Assembly: GCF_019459305.1 (NCBI RefSeq)
Contig: NZ_JAIBES010000154.1
Location: 1 to 35,121, forward strand
Direction of reading: 5' to 3'
Origin: Sphingopyxis sp.
Lineage (GTDB): Bacteria; Pseudomonadota; Alphaproteobacteria; Sphingomonadales; Sphingomonadaceae
Length of the DNA stretch: 35,121 bases
Made by a program: the position numbers and the translations under genes. Positions within the stretch are counted from its first letter, which is position 1; each line of letters begins with the position of its first letter. Below the pieces are notes generated by a model that did no database searches, was not told the origin of the DNA, and saw only the letters and a program-made list of their open reading frames with translations. Positions 7,555 to 15,964 of this stretch are shown here, one piece after another.

Positions 7555-10149
7555 ATGACCGATGCCTCTTCCACCCCCGCCGTTCCCGTCACCATCCACC
7601 GCGGCGATTATCGCCCGCCCGACTGGCAGGTGCCCGACGTCGCGCTCGATTTCGCCTTGGCAGTCGAAGCGACGCGTGTTGCCGCGGCGCTGTCGGTCGT
7701 CCGCCATGCCGATGCGCCGACCCCGCTGGTGCTGCGCGGCGACGGGCTGACTCCGGTTGCTGTGCGTGTCGACGGTGAAGTGTGGAATGACTGGCGCATG
7801 GACGGCGCCGACATGATCGTCGATATCGGCGAGCGCACCGCGGCGACGGTCGAGATCGACACATTGATCCATCCCGCGTCGAACACCCAGCTCATGGGGC
7901 TTTATGCGTCGAACGGCATGCTGTGCACCCAGTGCGAGGCCGAAGGGTTTCGCCGGATCACCTTTCACCCCGACCGCCCCGATGTGCTCAGCCGCTACAA
8001 GGTGCGGATGGAAGGCGACAAGGCGGCATTCCCGATCCTGCTGTCGAACGGCAATTGCATCGCCAAGGGCGATGGCGCGGGTGGCAATCATTGGGCGCTG
8101 TGGGAAGATCCGTGGCCGAAGCCGAGCTATCTCTTCGCGCTGGTCGCGGGCGATCTGGTGGTCAACCGCGACAGCTTCACGACGATGTCGGGGCGCGAAA
8201 TCGAACTCGGTATCTGGGTCCGCGACGGCGATCTCGATCGCACCGGACACGCGATGCAGGCACTGAAGAACAGCATGGCGTGGGACGAGCGCGTCTATGG
8301 CCGCGAATATGACCTCGACCTCTTCAACATCGTTGCGGTCAGCGATTTCAACATGGGGGCGATGGAGAATAAAGGGCTCAACGTCTTCAACACCCGCTAC
8401 ATTCTCGCCGACCCTGACACCGCGACCGACGTCGATTATGACGGGGTCGAGGGGGTCGTCGCGCATGAATATTTCCACAACTGGTCGGGCAACCGCGTCA
8501 CCTGCCGCGACTGGTTCCAGCTGTCGCTGAAGGAAGGTTTCACCGTCTATCGCGACCAATGTTTTTCGGCCGACATGGGTTCGCCCGCGGTCAAGAGGAT
8601 CGAGGACGTCCGTCTGCTCCGCGCCGCGCAATTCCCGGAGGATGCGGGGCCGCTGGCGCACCCGATCCGCCCCGACAGCTTTCAGGAGATCTCGAACTTC
8701 TACACCGCGACCATTTATAACAAGGGCGCCGAAATCATCCGCATGATGGCGACGATGGTCGGTGCCGAACGCTTCCGCAAAGGCACCGACCTCTATTTCG
8801 ATCGCCACGACGGCGAGGCCGCGACGTGCGAGGATTTTGTCCGCGCGATCGAGGAGGGGGCGGGCATCGATCTAACGCAATTCCGCCTGTGGTACAGCCA
8901 GGCGGGGACGCCGCGCCTGACGCTGTCGCTGGCTCAAGAGGGCGGCGATTGGGCGCTCGACGTGACGCAAACGGTACCGCCGACCCCGGGGCAAGACGAC
9001 AAGCAACCTATGATGATGCCGCTGAAGCTCGCGGCCTTTGCCATGGACGGCAGCGGCGCGGCCTTGCCCGAAACGCTGGTTACCCTGACCGGTGCGACGC
9101 AGCGCGTGCCGCTCGGCGCCTTTGCGGCGCGCCCCGCGCTGTCGATCAACCGCGGATTTTCAGCGCCGGTGATCGTCGATTTTGCGCGCGCAGACGGCGA
9201 GCTGGCGTGGCTCGCCGCGAACGACGATGATCCCTTTGCGCGGTATGAGGCGTTGCAGCAACTGATGCTCGATACGCTGGTCGCCGCGGTGTCGGGCCAA
9301 GCGCGCGGCGGCCAAGCGGTCATCGATGCGATCGGCCAGACGCTGGTGGGCGCAGCGACCGACCCCGCGTTTGTCGCCGATGCGGTGCTGCTGCCCAGCG
9401 AAGCCTTTATCGGCGACCAGATGGTGACGGTCGACCCCGACGCGATCCGCCGCGAACGGCTGGCATTGCAGGCCGTGATCGGCACCGCACTGGATAGCCA
9501 ATGGCGCGCGATTCTGGCGGGCGCGGCGCCGCCCGCCACCGACCTGTCGCGCAAGGCCAAGGGCGGCCGCCGCCTGCGCGGCGTCGCGCTCGCCTATCTG
9601 GCGGCGACGGCGACGGACGATGTGCCGGCGCTGGCGTTCCGGATTTTCTCCGACGCCGACGGCATGACCGAACGGCAGGCGGCGCTGGCGACGCTGGCGC
9701 ATGGCAACAGCGACGAGCGGGTGGCGGCGCTCGACATCTTCTACCAACGCTATCGCGACAACCCGCTCGTGCTCGACAAATGGTTCCAGGTGCAGGCGTG
9801 GTCGCTGCGCGCCGATACCGTCGATACGGTGAAGGAACTGGCGCAGCACCCCGACTTCGCGCTGGCCAATCCGAACCGGGTGCGGTCGCTCTATGGTGCA
9901 CTCTCGGGCAATCAGGCGGCGTTCCATCAGGCCGATGGCGCGGGTTACCGCCTGATCGCCGATCTGGTCATCGCGCTCGACCCGAAAAACCCGCAAACGT
10001 CGGCGCGGATGATCCCCCCGCTCGGCCGCTGGAAGCGCTTCGACGACGCGCGCGCCGCGATGATGAAGGCTGAGCTGGAACGGATATTGGCGCAGCCAGG
10101 GCTGTCGCGCGATGTAACCGAGCAGGCGAGCAAGAGTTTGCTGGGGTAG
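7555..10149 (+). CDS. pepN: Aminopeptidase N (M1 family zinc metallopeptidase)
   Basis: An 864-residue cytosolic aminopeptidase, close to the 870 residues of E. coli PepN. It removes N-terminal residues from peptides during protein turnover. The exopeptidase motif GAMEN is at 268-272. The zinc site is HEYFH at 304-308 (H304, H308, catalytic E305), with the third ligand E327 in KEGFTVYRDQ. The N-terminal beta domain is about 1-185, the catalytic domain about 186-440, followed by a beta-sandwich and a helical C-terminal domain typical of the PepN subgroup. No ribosome site is evident before the ATG at 7555. No signal peptide is seen. It is divergent from the SDR gene and converges on the Mla operon. 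Confidence 0.96.
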   Translation: MTDASSTPAVPVTIHRGDYRPPDWQVPDVALDFALAVEATRVAAALSVVRHADAPTPLVLRGDGLTPVAVRVDGEVWNDWRMDGADMIVDIGERTAATVEIDTLIHPASNTQLMGLYASNGMLCTQCEAEGFRRITFHPDRPDVLSRYKVRMEGDKAAFPILLSNGNCIAKGDGAGGNHWALWEDPWPKPSYLFALVAGDLVVNRDSFTTMSGREIELGIWVRDGDLDRTGHAMQALKNSMAWDERVYGREYDLDLFNIVAVSDFNMGAMENKGLNVFNTRYILADPDTATDVDYDGVEGVVAHEYFHNWSGNRVTCRDWFQLSLKEGFTVYRDQCFSADMGSPAVKRIEDVRLLRAAQFPEDAGPLAHPIRPDSFQEISNFYTATIYNKGAEIIRMMATMVGAERFRKGTDLYFDRHDGEAATCEDFVRAIEEGAGIDLTQFRLWYSQAGTPRLTLSLAQEGGDWALDVTQTVPPTPGQDDKQPMMMPLKLAAFAMDGSGAALPETLVTLTGATQRVPLGAFAARPALSINRGFSAPVIVDFARADGELAWLAANDDDPFARYEALQQLMLDTLVAAVSGQARGGQAVIDAIGQTLVGAATDPAFVADAVLLPSEAFIGDQMVTVDPDAIRRERLALQAVIGTALDSQWRAILAGAAPPATDLSRKAKGGRRLRGVALAYLAATATDDVPALAFRIFSDADGMTERQAALATLAHGNSDERVAALDIFYQRYRDNPLVLDKWFQVQAWSLRADTVDTVKELAQHPDFALANPNRVRSLYGALSGNQAAFHQADGAGYRLIADLVIALDPKNPQTSARMIPPLGRWKRFDDARAAMMKAELERILAQPGLSRDVTEQASKSLLG

Positions 10150-10169
10150 GGTGTAGGGGCAGCTTTGGG

Positions 10170-10193
10170 GCGGCGGGTTCGACGGGTCGCCGC
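10170..10193. terminator. Hairpin between converging pepN and Mla operon
   Basis: GCGGCG (10170-10175) pairs with CGCCGC (10188-10193) around a 12-base loop in the 51-base gap between two converging stops. No T tract follows on either strand, so a role as a two-way terminator is only plausible. Confidence 0.3.
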
Positions 10194-10200
10194 AACATGC

Positions 10201-10827
10201 TCAGTTCCCGAGCCACCCCGTAACCTCACCCGCCACCTTGTTCGCGGCGCGCGTCAGCGCTTCGCCGACCAGCTTGGCCTCAACCTCGCCCCCGATTGCT
10301 TCGCGCGCTTCGAAGCGGCGCTGGCTGACCGTTTTGCCGCCCGCGGCGACCAGCATCGCCTGATAGACGACGACCGCTTCGCCGGTTCGCGCATCGACGC
10401 CGAATTCCATCAGCTGCCCCGCGAGCTGTTCGCCCGGCGCGGTCAGATATTGCCCCTCGTCGAGCACAACGCGCGATGTGCTGGCGGAGACGGTTTCGGA
10501 CACCAGCCGTTGGAACAGCCGGTTCGGGGCTTCGACCCACTGCGCGTCCTTGACGTAAGTGACGCTGCTATTGTCCTGCTGCACCGGGATGCGCGTCGTG
10601 CGCAGTTTCTGCGGCGCGGTCGGGATCAGGATCGTCAGCGTCGAGGCGTCGGCGGCGGTGCGCGCGGCGCCTGCCGATGGTGCGGCCGCTGCGTCGAGGG
10701 TGAGCAGGAAGGACGGGGTCTTGCCGCCAAGGCCGATGCACGCCGACAGCGAGACGGCGGCGGCAGCGACGAGCAGCGGCGTGCGGAGGCGGCGGAAACG
10801 ATTGGGCATGGCGGGCTTGGTCCTCAT
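10201..10827 (-). CDS. ABC-type transport auxiliary lipoprotein (Mla/MCE operon)
   Basis: A 208-residue lipoprotein of the ABC_trans_aux (DUF330/PqiC-like) family, which accompanies MCE transporters. The signal peptide LLVAAAAVSLSAC ends in a lipobox with the lipidated cysteine at residue 30. The mature part has the family pattern of N-terminal YLLT-like strand (SFLLTLDAA), then RIPVQQDNSSVTYVKDAQWVE and a C-terminal amphipathic helix. The ATG at 10827 overlaps the mlaD stop as ATGA, indicating translational coupling; a second ATG is at 10809. Its place at the end of the operon suggests it is the outer-membrane-side partner, taking the position that MlaC or MlaA has in other systems. That role is inferred. 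Confidence 0.88.
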   Translation of the reverse strand: MRTKPAMPNRFRRLRTPLLVAAAAVSLSACIGLGGKTPSFLLTLDAAAAPSAGAARTAADASTLTILIPTAPQKLRTTRIPVQQDNSSVTYVKDAQWVEAPNRLFQRLVSETVSASTSRVVLDEGQYLTAPGEQLAGQLMEFGVDARTGEAVVVYQAMLVAAGGKTVSQRRFEAREAIGGEVEAKLVGEALTRAANKVAGEVTGWLGN

Positions 10828-11765
10828 TGCTTGTAATCGGGCAGCTTGCTGCCGCCCAGGACGGCGCCCGCCCCTTGCTGGTCGAGCTTGTCGGTCAGGC
10901 TGGATAGCGAGGCCGAGGTCCGACGCAAATCGCGGATCAGCGCATTGGCTTCGGGGATCGTCGTCTGGCTGAAGGTCTGCAGGCCCGGCCGCGCATCGGC
11001 AATAGCGCCTTCGAGCGTCTTCATCGATTCGTTGGCCGAGGCGAGCGTGTCGCGAAGGTTGCGCATCGCCGGATCGACATTGCGGTCGATCGTTCCCTGC
11101 GTTGCGGCGGCCAGATTGCCGATCTGTTCGGCGGCGACCCCGGTTTGCTGGATCGCGATGCGCGTGTCGGCAAGCGCGCGTTCGATGGCGGGGCCGTTGC
11201 GGGCGAGGATCGCGGTCGAGGCTTCGACATTGTTCAAAATGCCGCGCATGCTCGCCTGGTTCTCATCATCGGCCAGCTCGGCCAAGCGTTCGGTCAGCGT
11301 CGACAGGCGCTGGAGCAATTGCGGTGCGGTGTTGAGCAGTTCGCCCAACCCCCCCACACGCGTCGGAATCACGGGCTTGCCGGCTGGCCCCTTGTCGGTG
11401 ATCGGCGGCGCGCCCTTGACCGCTCCGTCGAGCGAAATCTGCGAGACGCCGGTAAAGCCGACGCCCTCTATCGCGGCGGTCGTGCCTTGCAGCACCGGGA
11501 CGCCCTCGTTCACCTCGATGCGAACGCGGACGAATTGCGGGTCGTCGGGCCACAGCGCAATTTCGCGCACCTGTCCCGACGGGACGCCGGAGAACTGAAC
11601 CGCAGACCCCTTGTTAAGCCCGTCGACCGATTGTTTGAAGAAGACGTCATATTCGCGCTTCTCCCCGCCGCTGTCGTTGGCCAGCCAGACGATGAAAAAG
11701 GCGAGCGCGGCGGTAAAGAGCAGGACAAAGCCGCCGACGAGGACGTTGTTCGAGCGAGTTTCCAT
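10824..11765 (-). CDS. mlaD: MlaD-family MCE-domain protein (phospholipid transport)
   Basis: A 313-residue substrate-binding subunit of the Mla-type ABC transporter. One N-terminal anchor (about 9-28, GGFVLLFTAALAFFIVWLAN) puts the rest in the periplasm. The MCE domain follows (about 38-118), with the family stretch GSAVQFSGVPSGQVREIAL and IEGVGFTGVSQISLDG. The C-terminal half (about 140-305) is a long Ala/Leu-rich helical region likely to form coiled coil, as in longer MCE proteins; E. coli MlaD (183 aa) lacks it. The ATG at 11765 has an AGGAAC site. Nine bases separate it from mlaF; its stop overlaps the lipoprotein start. Confidence 0.92.
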   Translation of the reverse strand: METRSNNVLVGGFVLLFTAALAFFIVWLANDSGGEKREYDVFFKQSVDGLNKGSAVQFSGVPSGQVREIALWPDDPQFVRVRIEVNEGVPVLQGTTAAIEGVGFTGVSQISLDGAVKGAPPITDKGPAGKPVIPTRVGGLGELLNTAPQLLQRLSTLTERLAELADDENQASMRGILNNVEASTAILARNGPAIERALADTRIAIQQTGVAAEQIGNLAAATQGTIDRNVDPAMRNLRDTLASANESMKTLEGAIADARPGLQTFSQTTIPEANALIRDLRRTSASLSSLTDKLDQQGAGAVLGGSKLPDYKQ

Positions 11766-11774
11766 CAGCTGTTC

Positions 11775-12629
11775 CTATCGCGGCTTCGCGGTTTGGTTCC
11801 CGCCCGCCGCAGCGCGACCACGCGGTCCGTTGAAATAATCCTGTATCCAGGGATGCTCGGTGGCAAGCAGTTCCGGGATCGTGCCGACCGCGATCACCTT
11901 TTTCTCCGCCAGCACTGCGACGCGGTCGCAGGTCGCATAGAGCGAGTCGAGGTCGTGGGTAATGAGGAAGACGGTGAGCCCCATCGTGTCGGCCAGTTCG
12001 CGGATCAGCTCGTCGAACTTGGCCGCGCCGATCGGGTCAAGCCCCGCGGTCGGCTCGTCGAGGAACAGCAGCGCAGGATCGAGCGCCAGGCTGCGCGCAA
12101 GGCCCGCACGCTTAACCATGCCGCCCGACAGCTCGGCTGGATATTTCGGGCCGGCATCGGGTGGCAGGCCGACCATCGCGACCTTGTAGGCGGCGATTTC
12201 GTCAAGCAATTTCTGGTCGGTGCGCGGATAAAATTCGCGCAGCGGCACCTGGATATTCTCGGCCACGCTCAGCGTCGAGAACAGCGCCCCGCCCTGGAAC
12301 ATCACGCCCCAGCGGCGGCGCAGGTCGCGCGATTCTTCCTCGTCAGAGATCGTGTCGAGCGTCTTGCCATACACCTCGATTTCGCCCGACGTCGGGGTCT
12401 GCAGCCCGATGATCGACCGCATCAGCACCGACTTGCCGGTGCCAGACCCGCCGACGACGCCGAGGATTTCGCCCGACCGCACGTCGAGATCGAGATGGTC
12501 GTGGATGATTGTGTCGCCGAACTGGTTGACGAGGCCGCGGATACAGATCGCATTGTCGAAGTCGCCGGGCCGCACCGCGTCGGCGGCGGCGAGCTCCTCG
12601 GCAACCTGGTCGTCGATTTCTTCGCTCAT
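11775..12629 (-). CDS. mlaF: MlaF-family ABC transporter ATP-binding protein
   Basis: A 284-residue cytosolic ATPase that powers the Mla/MCE lipid transporter. Walker A is GGSGTGKS (about 60-67). The ABC signature is LSGGMVKRAGLARSLA, Walker B with catalytic glutamate is LLFLDEPTAGLDP, and the switch histidine is in FLITHDLDSL. The signature variant SGGMVKR is characteristic of MlaF homologues. I chose the ATG at 12629 because it overlaps the mlaE stop as TGATG and has GGA eight bases upstream; an ATG three codons earlier (12638) is possible. It lies between mlaE and mlaD in one operon. Confidence 0.94.
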   Translation of the reverse strand: MSEEIDDQVAEELAAADAVRPGDFDNAICIRGLVNQFGDTIIHDHLDLDVRSGEILGVVGGSGTGKSVLMRSIIGLQTPTSGEIEVYGKTLDTISDEEESRDLRRRWGVMFQGGALFSTLSVAENIQVPLREFYPRTDQKLLDEIAAYKVAMVGLPPDAGPKYPAELSGGMVKRAGLARSLALDPALLFLDEPTAGLDPIGAAKFDELIRELADTMGLTVFLITHDLDSLYATCDRVAVLAEKKVIAVGTIPELLATEHPWIQDYFNGPRGRAAAGGNQTAKPR

Positions 12630-13735
12630 CAATTCCATCCGATCGACGAGAAAAAGACCGCGAACATTGCGTCGAGCACAATGACGAGAAAGATTGCGGC
12701 AACCACGGCGGAGGTGGTCCGCTTGCCGACTTCCTCGGCATTCTGTCGTACCTGCATGCCTTCGTAACAGCCGGTGACCCCGATCAATATGCCGAACACC
12801 GGCGCCTTGATCAGCATTGCCCAGAAATCGGTCATCGGGATGATATCGCGGAGCAGCTGGACATAGGTGACGGGCGGAATGTCGAGCCCGATCCAGCAGA
12901 ATACCCCGCCGCCGATGATCGCGCAGATGCTGGCGTAAAAACCCAGAAGCGGCATCAATATCGTCGCGGCGGCGACGCGCGGCAGCACGATCGCTTCCAT
13001 CGGCGAGACGCCGATCGTACGCATCGCGTCAATTTCTTCGGTCAGCTTCATCGTACCGATCTGCGCCGCAAACGCCGAGCCCGAACGGCCCGCGACCATG
13101 ATTGCGGTCATCAGCAGGCCCAGTTCGCGGATCGACGCGCGGCCGACCAGGTTGACGGTAAACACTTCCAGCCCGAACTGGCGCAGCTGCACCGCGCCCT
13201 GCTGCGCAACGACGATCCCGATCAGGAAGGTCATCAGCCCGATAATCGGCAGCGCATCCAGGCCGACGGTTTGGAAGCGGGTGACAATGGCGTGCCAGCG
13301 CAGCCGCCGCCGCGCGCGCAGCTGGGTGCCGAGCGCCATTATCATGGCGCCGAAAAATCCGATGATGCCGAGCAGCTCGTTCCACACCCCGACGCTGGCG
13401 GCGCCGACCTGTTCGAGCATGCGGGTAAGCGGTGGACGGCGATCGCGGTGGACGCGATATTCGCTCGTGTCGCTGGCCAGCGCATCGAGCAGGCGCTGCG
13501 CTTCGGGGCTGGCGCCGGTGACTTTGGCACCATGTTCTTTGACGGTGCGGGTAACGATCCACGCGCCAACGGTGTCGATCCGCTCGAGCGCCGACAAATC
13601 GAGCGTCGCGATCGGGCCGAGTGCGTCGAGTCGGGTCGGCAAATCGCCGAGCCGCGCCAGCGTCAGCCGACCGGTGAAGCGGATGTCGGTGCCACCCGCA
13701 CCCTCGCTTTGTTCGAAATCCGCTCTGGCCACCAT
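12629..13735 (-). CDS. mlaE: STAS-domain/MlaE fusion permease (ABC lipid transporter)
   Basis: A 368-residue permease. Residues about 1-105 form a STAS domain like MlaB; IDTVGAW places T55 where MlaB has its functional T52. Residues about 115-368 are the MlaE permease: an amphipathic N-terminal helix, then about five membrane helices, with FLIGIVVAQQGAVQLRQFG, RELGLLMTAIMVAGRSGSAF and the cytosolic coupling stretch EEIDAMRTIGVSP. The fusion replaces the separate MlaB of E. coli. It heads the operon mlaE-mlaF-mlaD-lipoprotein; no mlaC-like gene is nearby. The ATG at 13735 lacks a clear ribosome site. Direction of lipid movement cannot be read from the sequence. Confidence 0.93.
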   Translation of the reverse strand: MVARADFEQSEGAGGTDIRFTGRLTLARLGDLPTRLDALGPIATLDLSALERIDTVGAWIVTRTVKEHGAKVTGASPEAQRLLDALASDTSEYRVHRDRRPPLTRMLEQVGAASVGVWNELLGIIGFFGAMIMALGTQLRARRRLRWHAIVTRFQTVGLDALPIIGLMTFLIGIVVAQQGAVQLRQFGLEVFTVNLVGRASIRELGLLMTAIMVAGRSGSAFAAQIGTMKLTEEIDAMRTIGVSPMEAIVLPRVAAATILMPLLGFYASICAIIGGGVFCWIGLDIPPVTYVQLLRDIIPMTDFWAMLIKAPVFGILIGVTGCYEGMQVRQNAEEVGKRTTSAVVAAIFLVIVLDAMFAVFFSSIGWN

Positions 13736-13824
13736 CGTGCGGAGGACATTGTCTTATTTGACCCACCGCGGCAAGTTAATCCCGCCCCCTTGGCCCGGGC
13801 GCGGCGCGCTTCTATGAGCGGGGG

Positions 13825-14544
13825 ATGGAAACGCCGCCGATCGCCCCGCCGCCAGACTATGCGCACCGTGTGGCGATGTACGACATGGATCGGACAATAA
13901 CCCGATCAGGGACTTACAGCGGGTTCTTGATTCATGTTGCGCGGCGGCGGCAGCAATGGCGTCTACTGCTGTTGCCGCTCGTCGGGCTAGCGGGAATCGC
14001 CTATGGTTTGCGTTTGATCGACCGGTCGCAGTTGAAGGCGATTAACCTGCGGCTGCTGGTCGGTCAGCGCTTTGCCCGCGCCGAAATCGCGCCGCTGGCC
14101 GAAAGCTATGCCGATAAGGTGGTGGCGCGCGGGCTCCATCCCGCGGCACTCGAACAGATCGCCGCCGACCGCGAAGCGGGTTACCGGCTGGTGCTCGCGA
14201 CGGCATCGTTCCATCTTTATGTCGATGCGATCGCCAAGCGGCTGGGCATCGACGATGTGCTGGCGACGCAGCTCGACGAACCCGATGGCGCCGACCATAT
14301 CCATGCGCGCCTGTCGGGCGAGAATTGCTATGGCGACGCCAAATTCGCGCGGATCGACGGCTGGATGACGGCCAACGCGATAACCCGTGATGCCGCTCAT
14401 ATCCGCGCCTATTCGGACCATGTGTCTGACCACCCGATGCTGCGCTTTGCCGACGAGGCGGTCGCGACGACACCGTCGCGGGGGTTGAAGCGGCTGGCGC
14501 CGACAATGGGGTGGCAGGTCGTCGACTGGCGCGGCCGGAAGTAG
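13825..14544 (+). CDS. HAD-IB family phosphatase, PgpC-like
   Basis: A 239-residue HAD hydrolase with all four motifs. Motif I is YDMDRTIT (nucleophile D20, general acid D22). Motif II is the serine of LATAS (S128), motif III is K173 in YGDAKFARI, and motif IV is YSDHVSDHPML (D198, D202). A hydrophobic stretch at about 46-62 (RLLLLPLVGLAGIAYGL) sits in the cap, as in E. coli PgpC, a phosphatidylglycerophosphate phosphatase; the overall layout and C-terminal TPSRGLKRLA also resemble PgpC. A lipid-phosphate substrate is therefore plausible but unproven; a phosphoserine-type substrate is the alternative. It diverges from the Mla operon (89-base gap), which fits a lipid role. Confidence 0.82.
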   Translation: METPPIAPPPDYAHRVAMYDMDRTITRSGTYSGFLIHVARRRQQWRLLLLPLVGLAGIAYGLRLIDRSQLKAINLRLLVGQRFARAEIAPLAESYADKVVARGLHPAALEQIAADREAGYRLVLATASFHLYVDAIAKRLGIDDVLATQLDEPDGADHIHARLSGENCYGDAKFARIDGWMTANAITRDAAHIRAYSDHVSDHPMLRFADEAVATTPSRGLKRLAPTMGWQVVDWRGRK

Positions 14545-14547
14545 TTA

Positions 14548-14571
14548 TCCCCTCCGGCAGGTGGGAGGGGA
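14548..14571. terminator. Hairpin between converging HAD and PLP-enzyme genes
   Basis: TCCCCTCC (14548-14555) pairs perfectly with GGAGGGGA (14564-14571) across an 8-base loop. It fills most of the 35-base gap between two converging stops. No strong T run follows on either side, but position and stem strength suggest a two-way terminator. Confidence 0.5.
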
Positions 14572-14579
14572 GTTGTCAA

Positions 14580-15905
14580 TTAGACCGCGTCCAATGCCTG
14601 CGCGAAATCAGCGATCAGGTCGTCGGCATCCTCGATCCCAATCGAGATGCGGACCAGATTGTCGGTGATCCCCATCAACGCCTTGCGCGCGTCGGGAACC
14701 GACAGATGGGTCATCGCCGCCGGATGGCTGGCCAGCGTTTCGGTGCCCCCCAGGCTGACCGCAAGCTTGGCGATCTTCAGCGCGTCGAGGAAGCGGAAGC
14801 TTTCCGCTTCGCCGCCCTTGATGAACAGCGAGAAGGTCGACCCGGCGCCGGTGCAATGGCGTTCGAAAATGTCCTTCTGCGATCCCTCGGGCAGGAATCC
14901 GAGGTAACCCAGCCCATCGACCTTGGGATGTTCGCGCAGCCACGCGCAAACCTTTTCGGCATTTTCGCCCGCGCGGCTCATACGCAGTTCGACCGTTTCC
15001 ATCGAGCGCAGCAGCATCCACGCGGTATGCGGGTCGCAGATCGTGCCGATGGTGTTGCGCATCATCCGGATCGGGCCAAGCCAATGTTTTGCGCCCAGCA
15101 CCCCGCCCGCGACCAGATCGCTGTGGCCACCGGCATATTTGGTCAGGCTGTACAGCACGATGTCGGCGCCATGCGCGAGCGGCTTGGACCACAGCGGGCC
15201 AAGGAAAGTGTTGTCGATCGCGATCGGGGGCCGTTCGCCTTCGGCAAAGGCGGCATCGGTCGCGGCGCGCATCGCCTGGACATCGACCAGCGCGTTGGTC
15301 GGGTTGGCGGGGCTTTCCAGATAGACCATCGCGACCTTGCCGCCTTGGTGTTCAGCCATTTTCTTGGCGCGGACGAGGATCGCGTCCATCTCTTCGCGCG
15401 ACGCTTCGGCGGGGAAGTCGACATAGGTGGCACCAAAGCGCGACAGGATACGCGCGATCAGCGTCTCGGTCGCGGCATAGAGCGGACCCGAGTGGACAAT
15501 GACGTCGTTCATGCTGACATGCGCGAGGAGGAGGGTAGCGATCGCCGACATGCCCGACGAGAAGACCAGCGCGTCCTCGGCCTTTTCCCAGACGCCAAGG
15601 CGGGCCTCGAGGATTTCCTGATTCGGCCCGTTAAAGCGGGAATAGACAAGGCCGTCGGCACCGCCGGGGCGCTTGCCGGTAATCCCCTCGAAATGATGCT
15701 TGCCCGCCGCGGCACTTTCGAACGCGAAGGTCGAGGTCAGGAAGATCGGCGGTTTGAGCGAGCCTTCGGACAGCATCGGATCGTAACCATAACCCATCAT
15801 CAGCGTCGCCGGCGACAGTTCGCGCCCGCCGATTTCGGTGACGTCCTGTTTGGGCTTGCGGCGCGGGGTGGTACCGGTGAGGTCGCTGTTGTCGATGGGG
15901 GGCAT
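14580..15905 (-). CDS. Cystathionine gamma-synthase family PLP-dependent enzyme
   Basis: A 441-residue cytosolic fold-type I PLP enzyme of the Cys/Met metabolism family. The PLP lysine is K256 in SLTKYAGGHSD, the pyridine-nitrogen aspartate is D231 in AIDNTFLGP, and the phosphate-binding loop is SSGMSAI (about 116-122). YSRFNGPNQEILEARL is the family's subunit-crossing tyrosine/arginine stretch. The active-site loop reads PLYAAT, without the cysteine of classical methionine gamma-lyases. Synthase, lyase or O-acylhomoserine sulfhydrylase activity cannot be separated by eye. The N-terminus is about 40 residues longer than typical. The ATG at 15905 has an AAGGA site. The SLC13 permease gene ends 59 bases upstream on the same strand. 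Confidence 0.9.
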   Translation of the reverse strand: MPPIDNSDLTGTTPRRKPKQDVTEIGGRELSPATLMMGYGYDPMLSEGSLKPPIFLTSTFAFESAAAGKHHFEGITGKRPGGADGLVYSRFNGPNQEILEARLGVWEKAEDALVFSSGMSAIATLLLAHVSMNDVIVHSGPLYAATETLIARILSRFGATYVDFPAEASREEMDAILVRAKKMAEHQGGKVAMVYLESPANPTNALVDVQAMRAATDAAFAEGERPPIAIDNTFLGPLWSKPLAHGADIVLYSLTKYAGGHSDLVAGGVLGAKHWLGPIRMMRNTIGTICDPHTAWMLLRSMETVELRMSRAGENAEKVCAWLREHPKVDGLGYLGFLPEGSQKDIFERHCTGAGSTFSLFIKGGEAESFRFLDALKIAKLAVSLGGTETLASHPAAMTHLSVPDARKALMGITDNLVRISIGIEDADDLIADFAQALDAV

Positions 15906-15964
15906 GAAGTTTTCCTTGGGGCCAGATTAGTTTCCGTTGCAACTAGCGCCCTTTGCCCCGCGCG

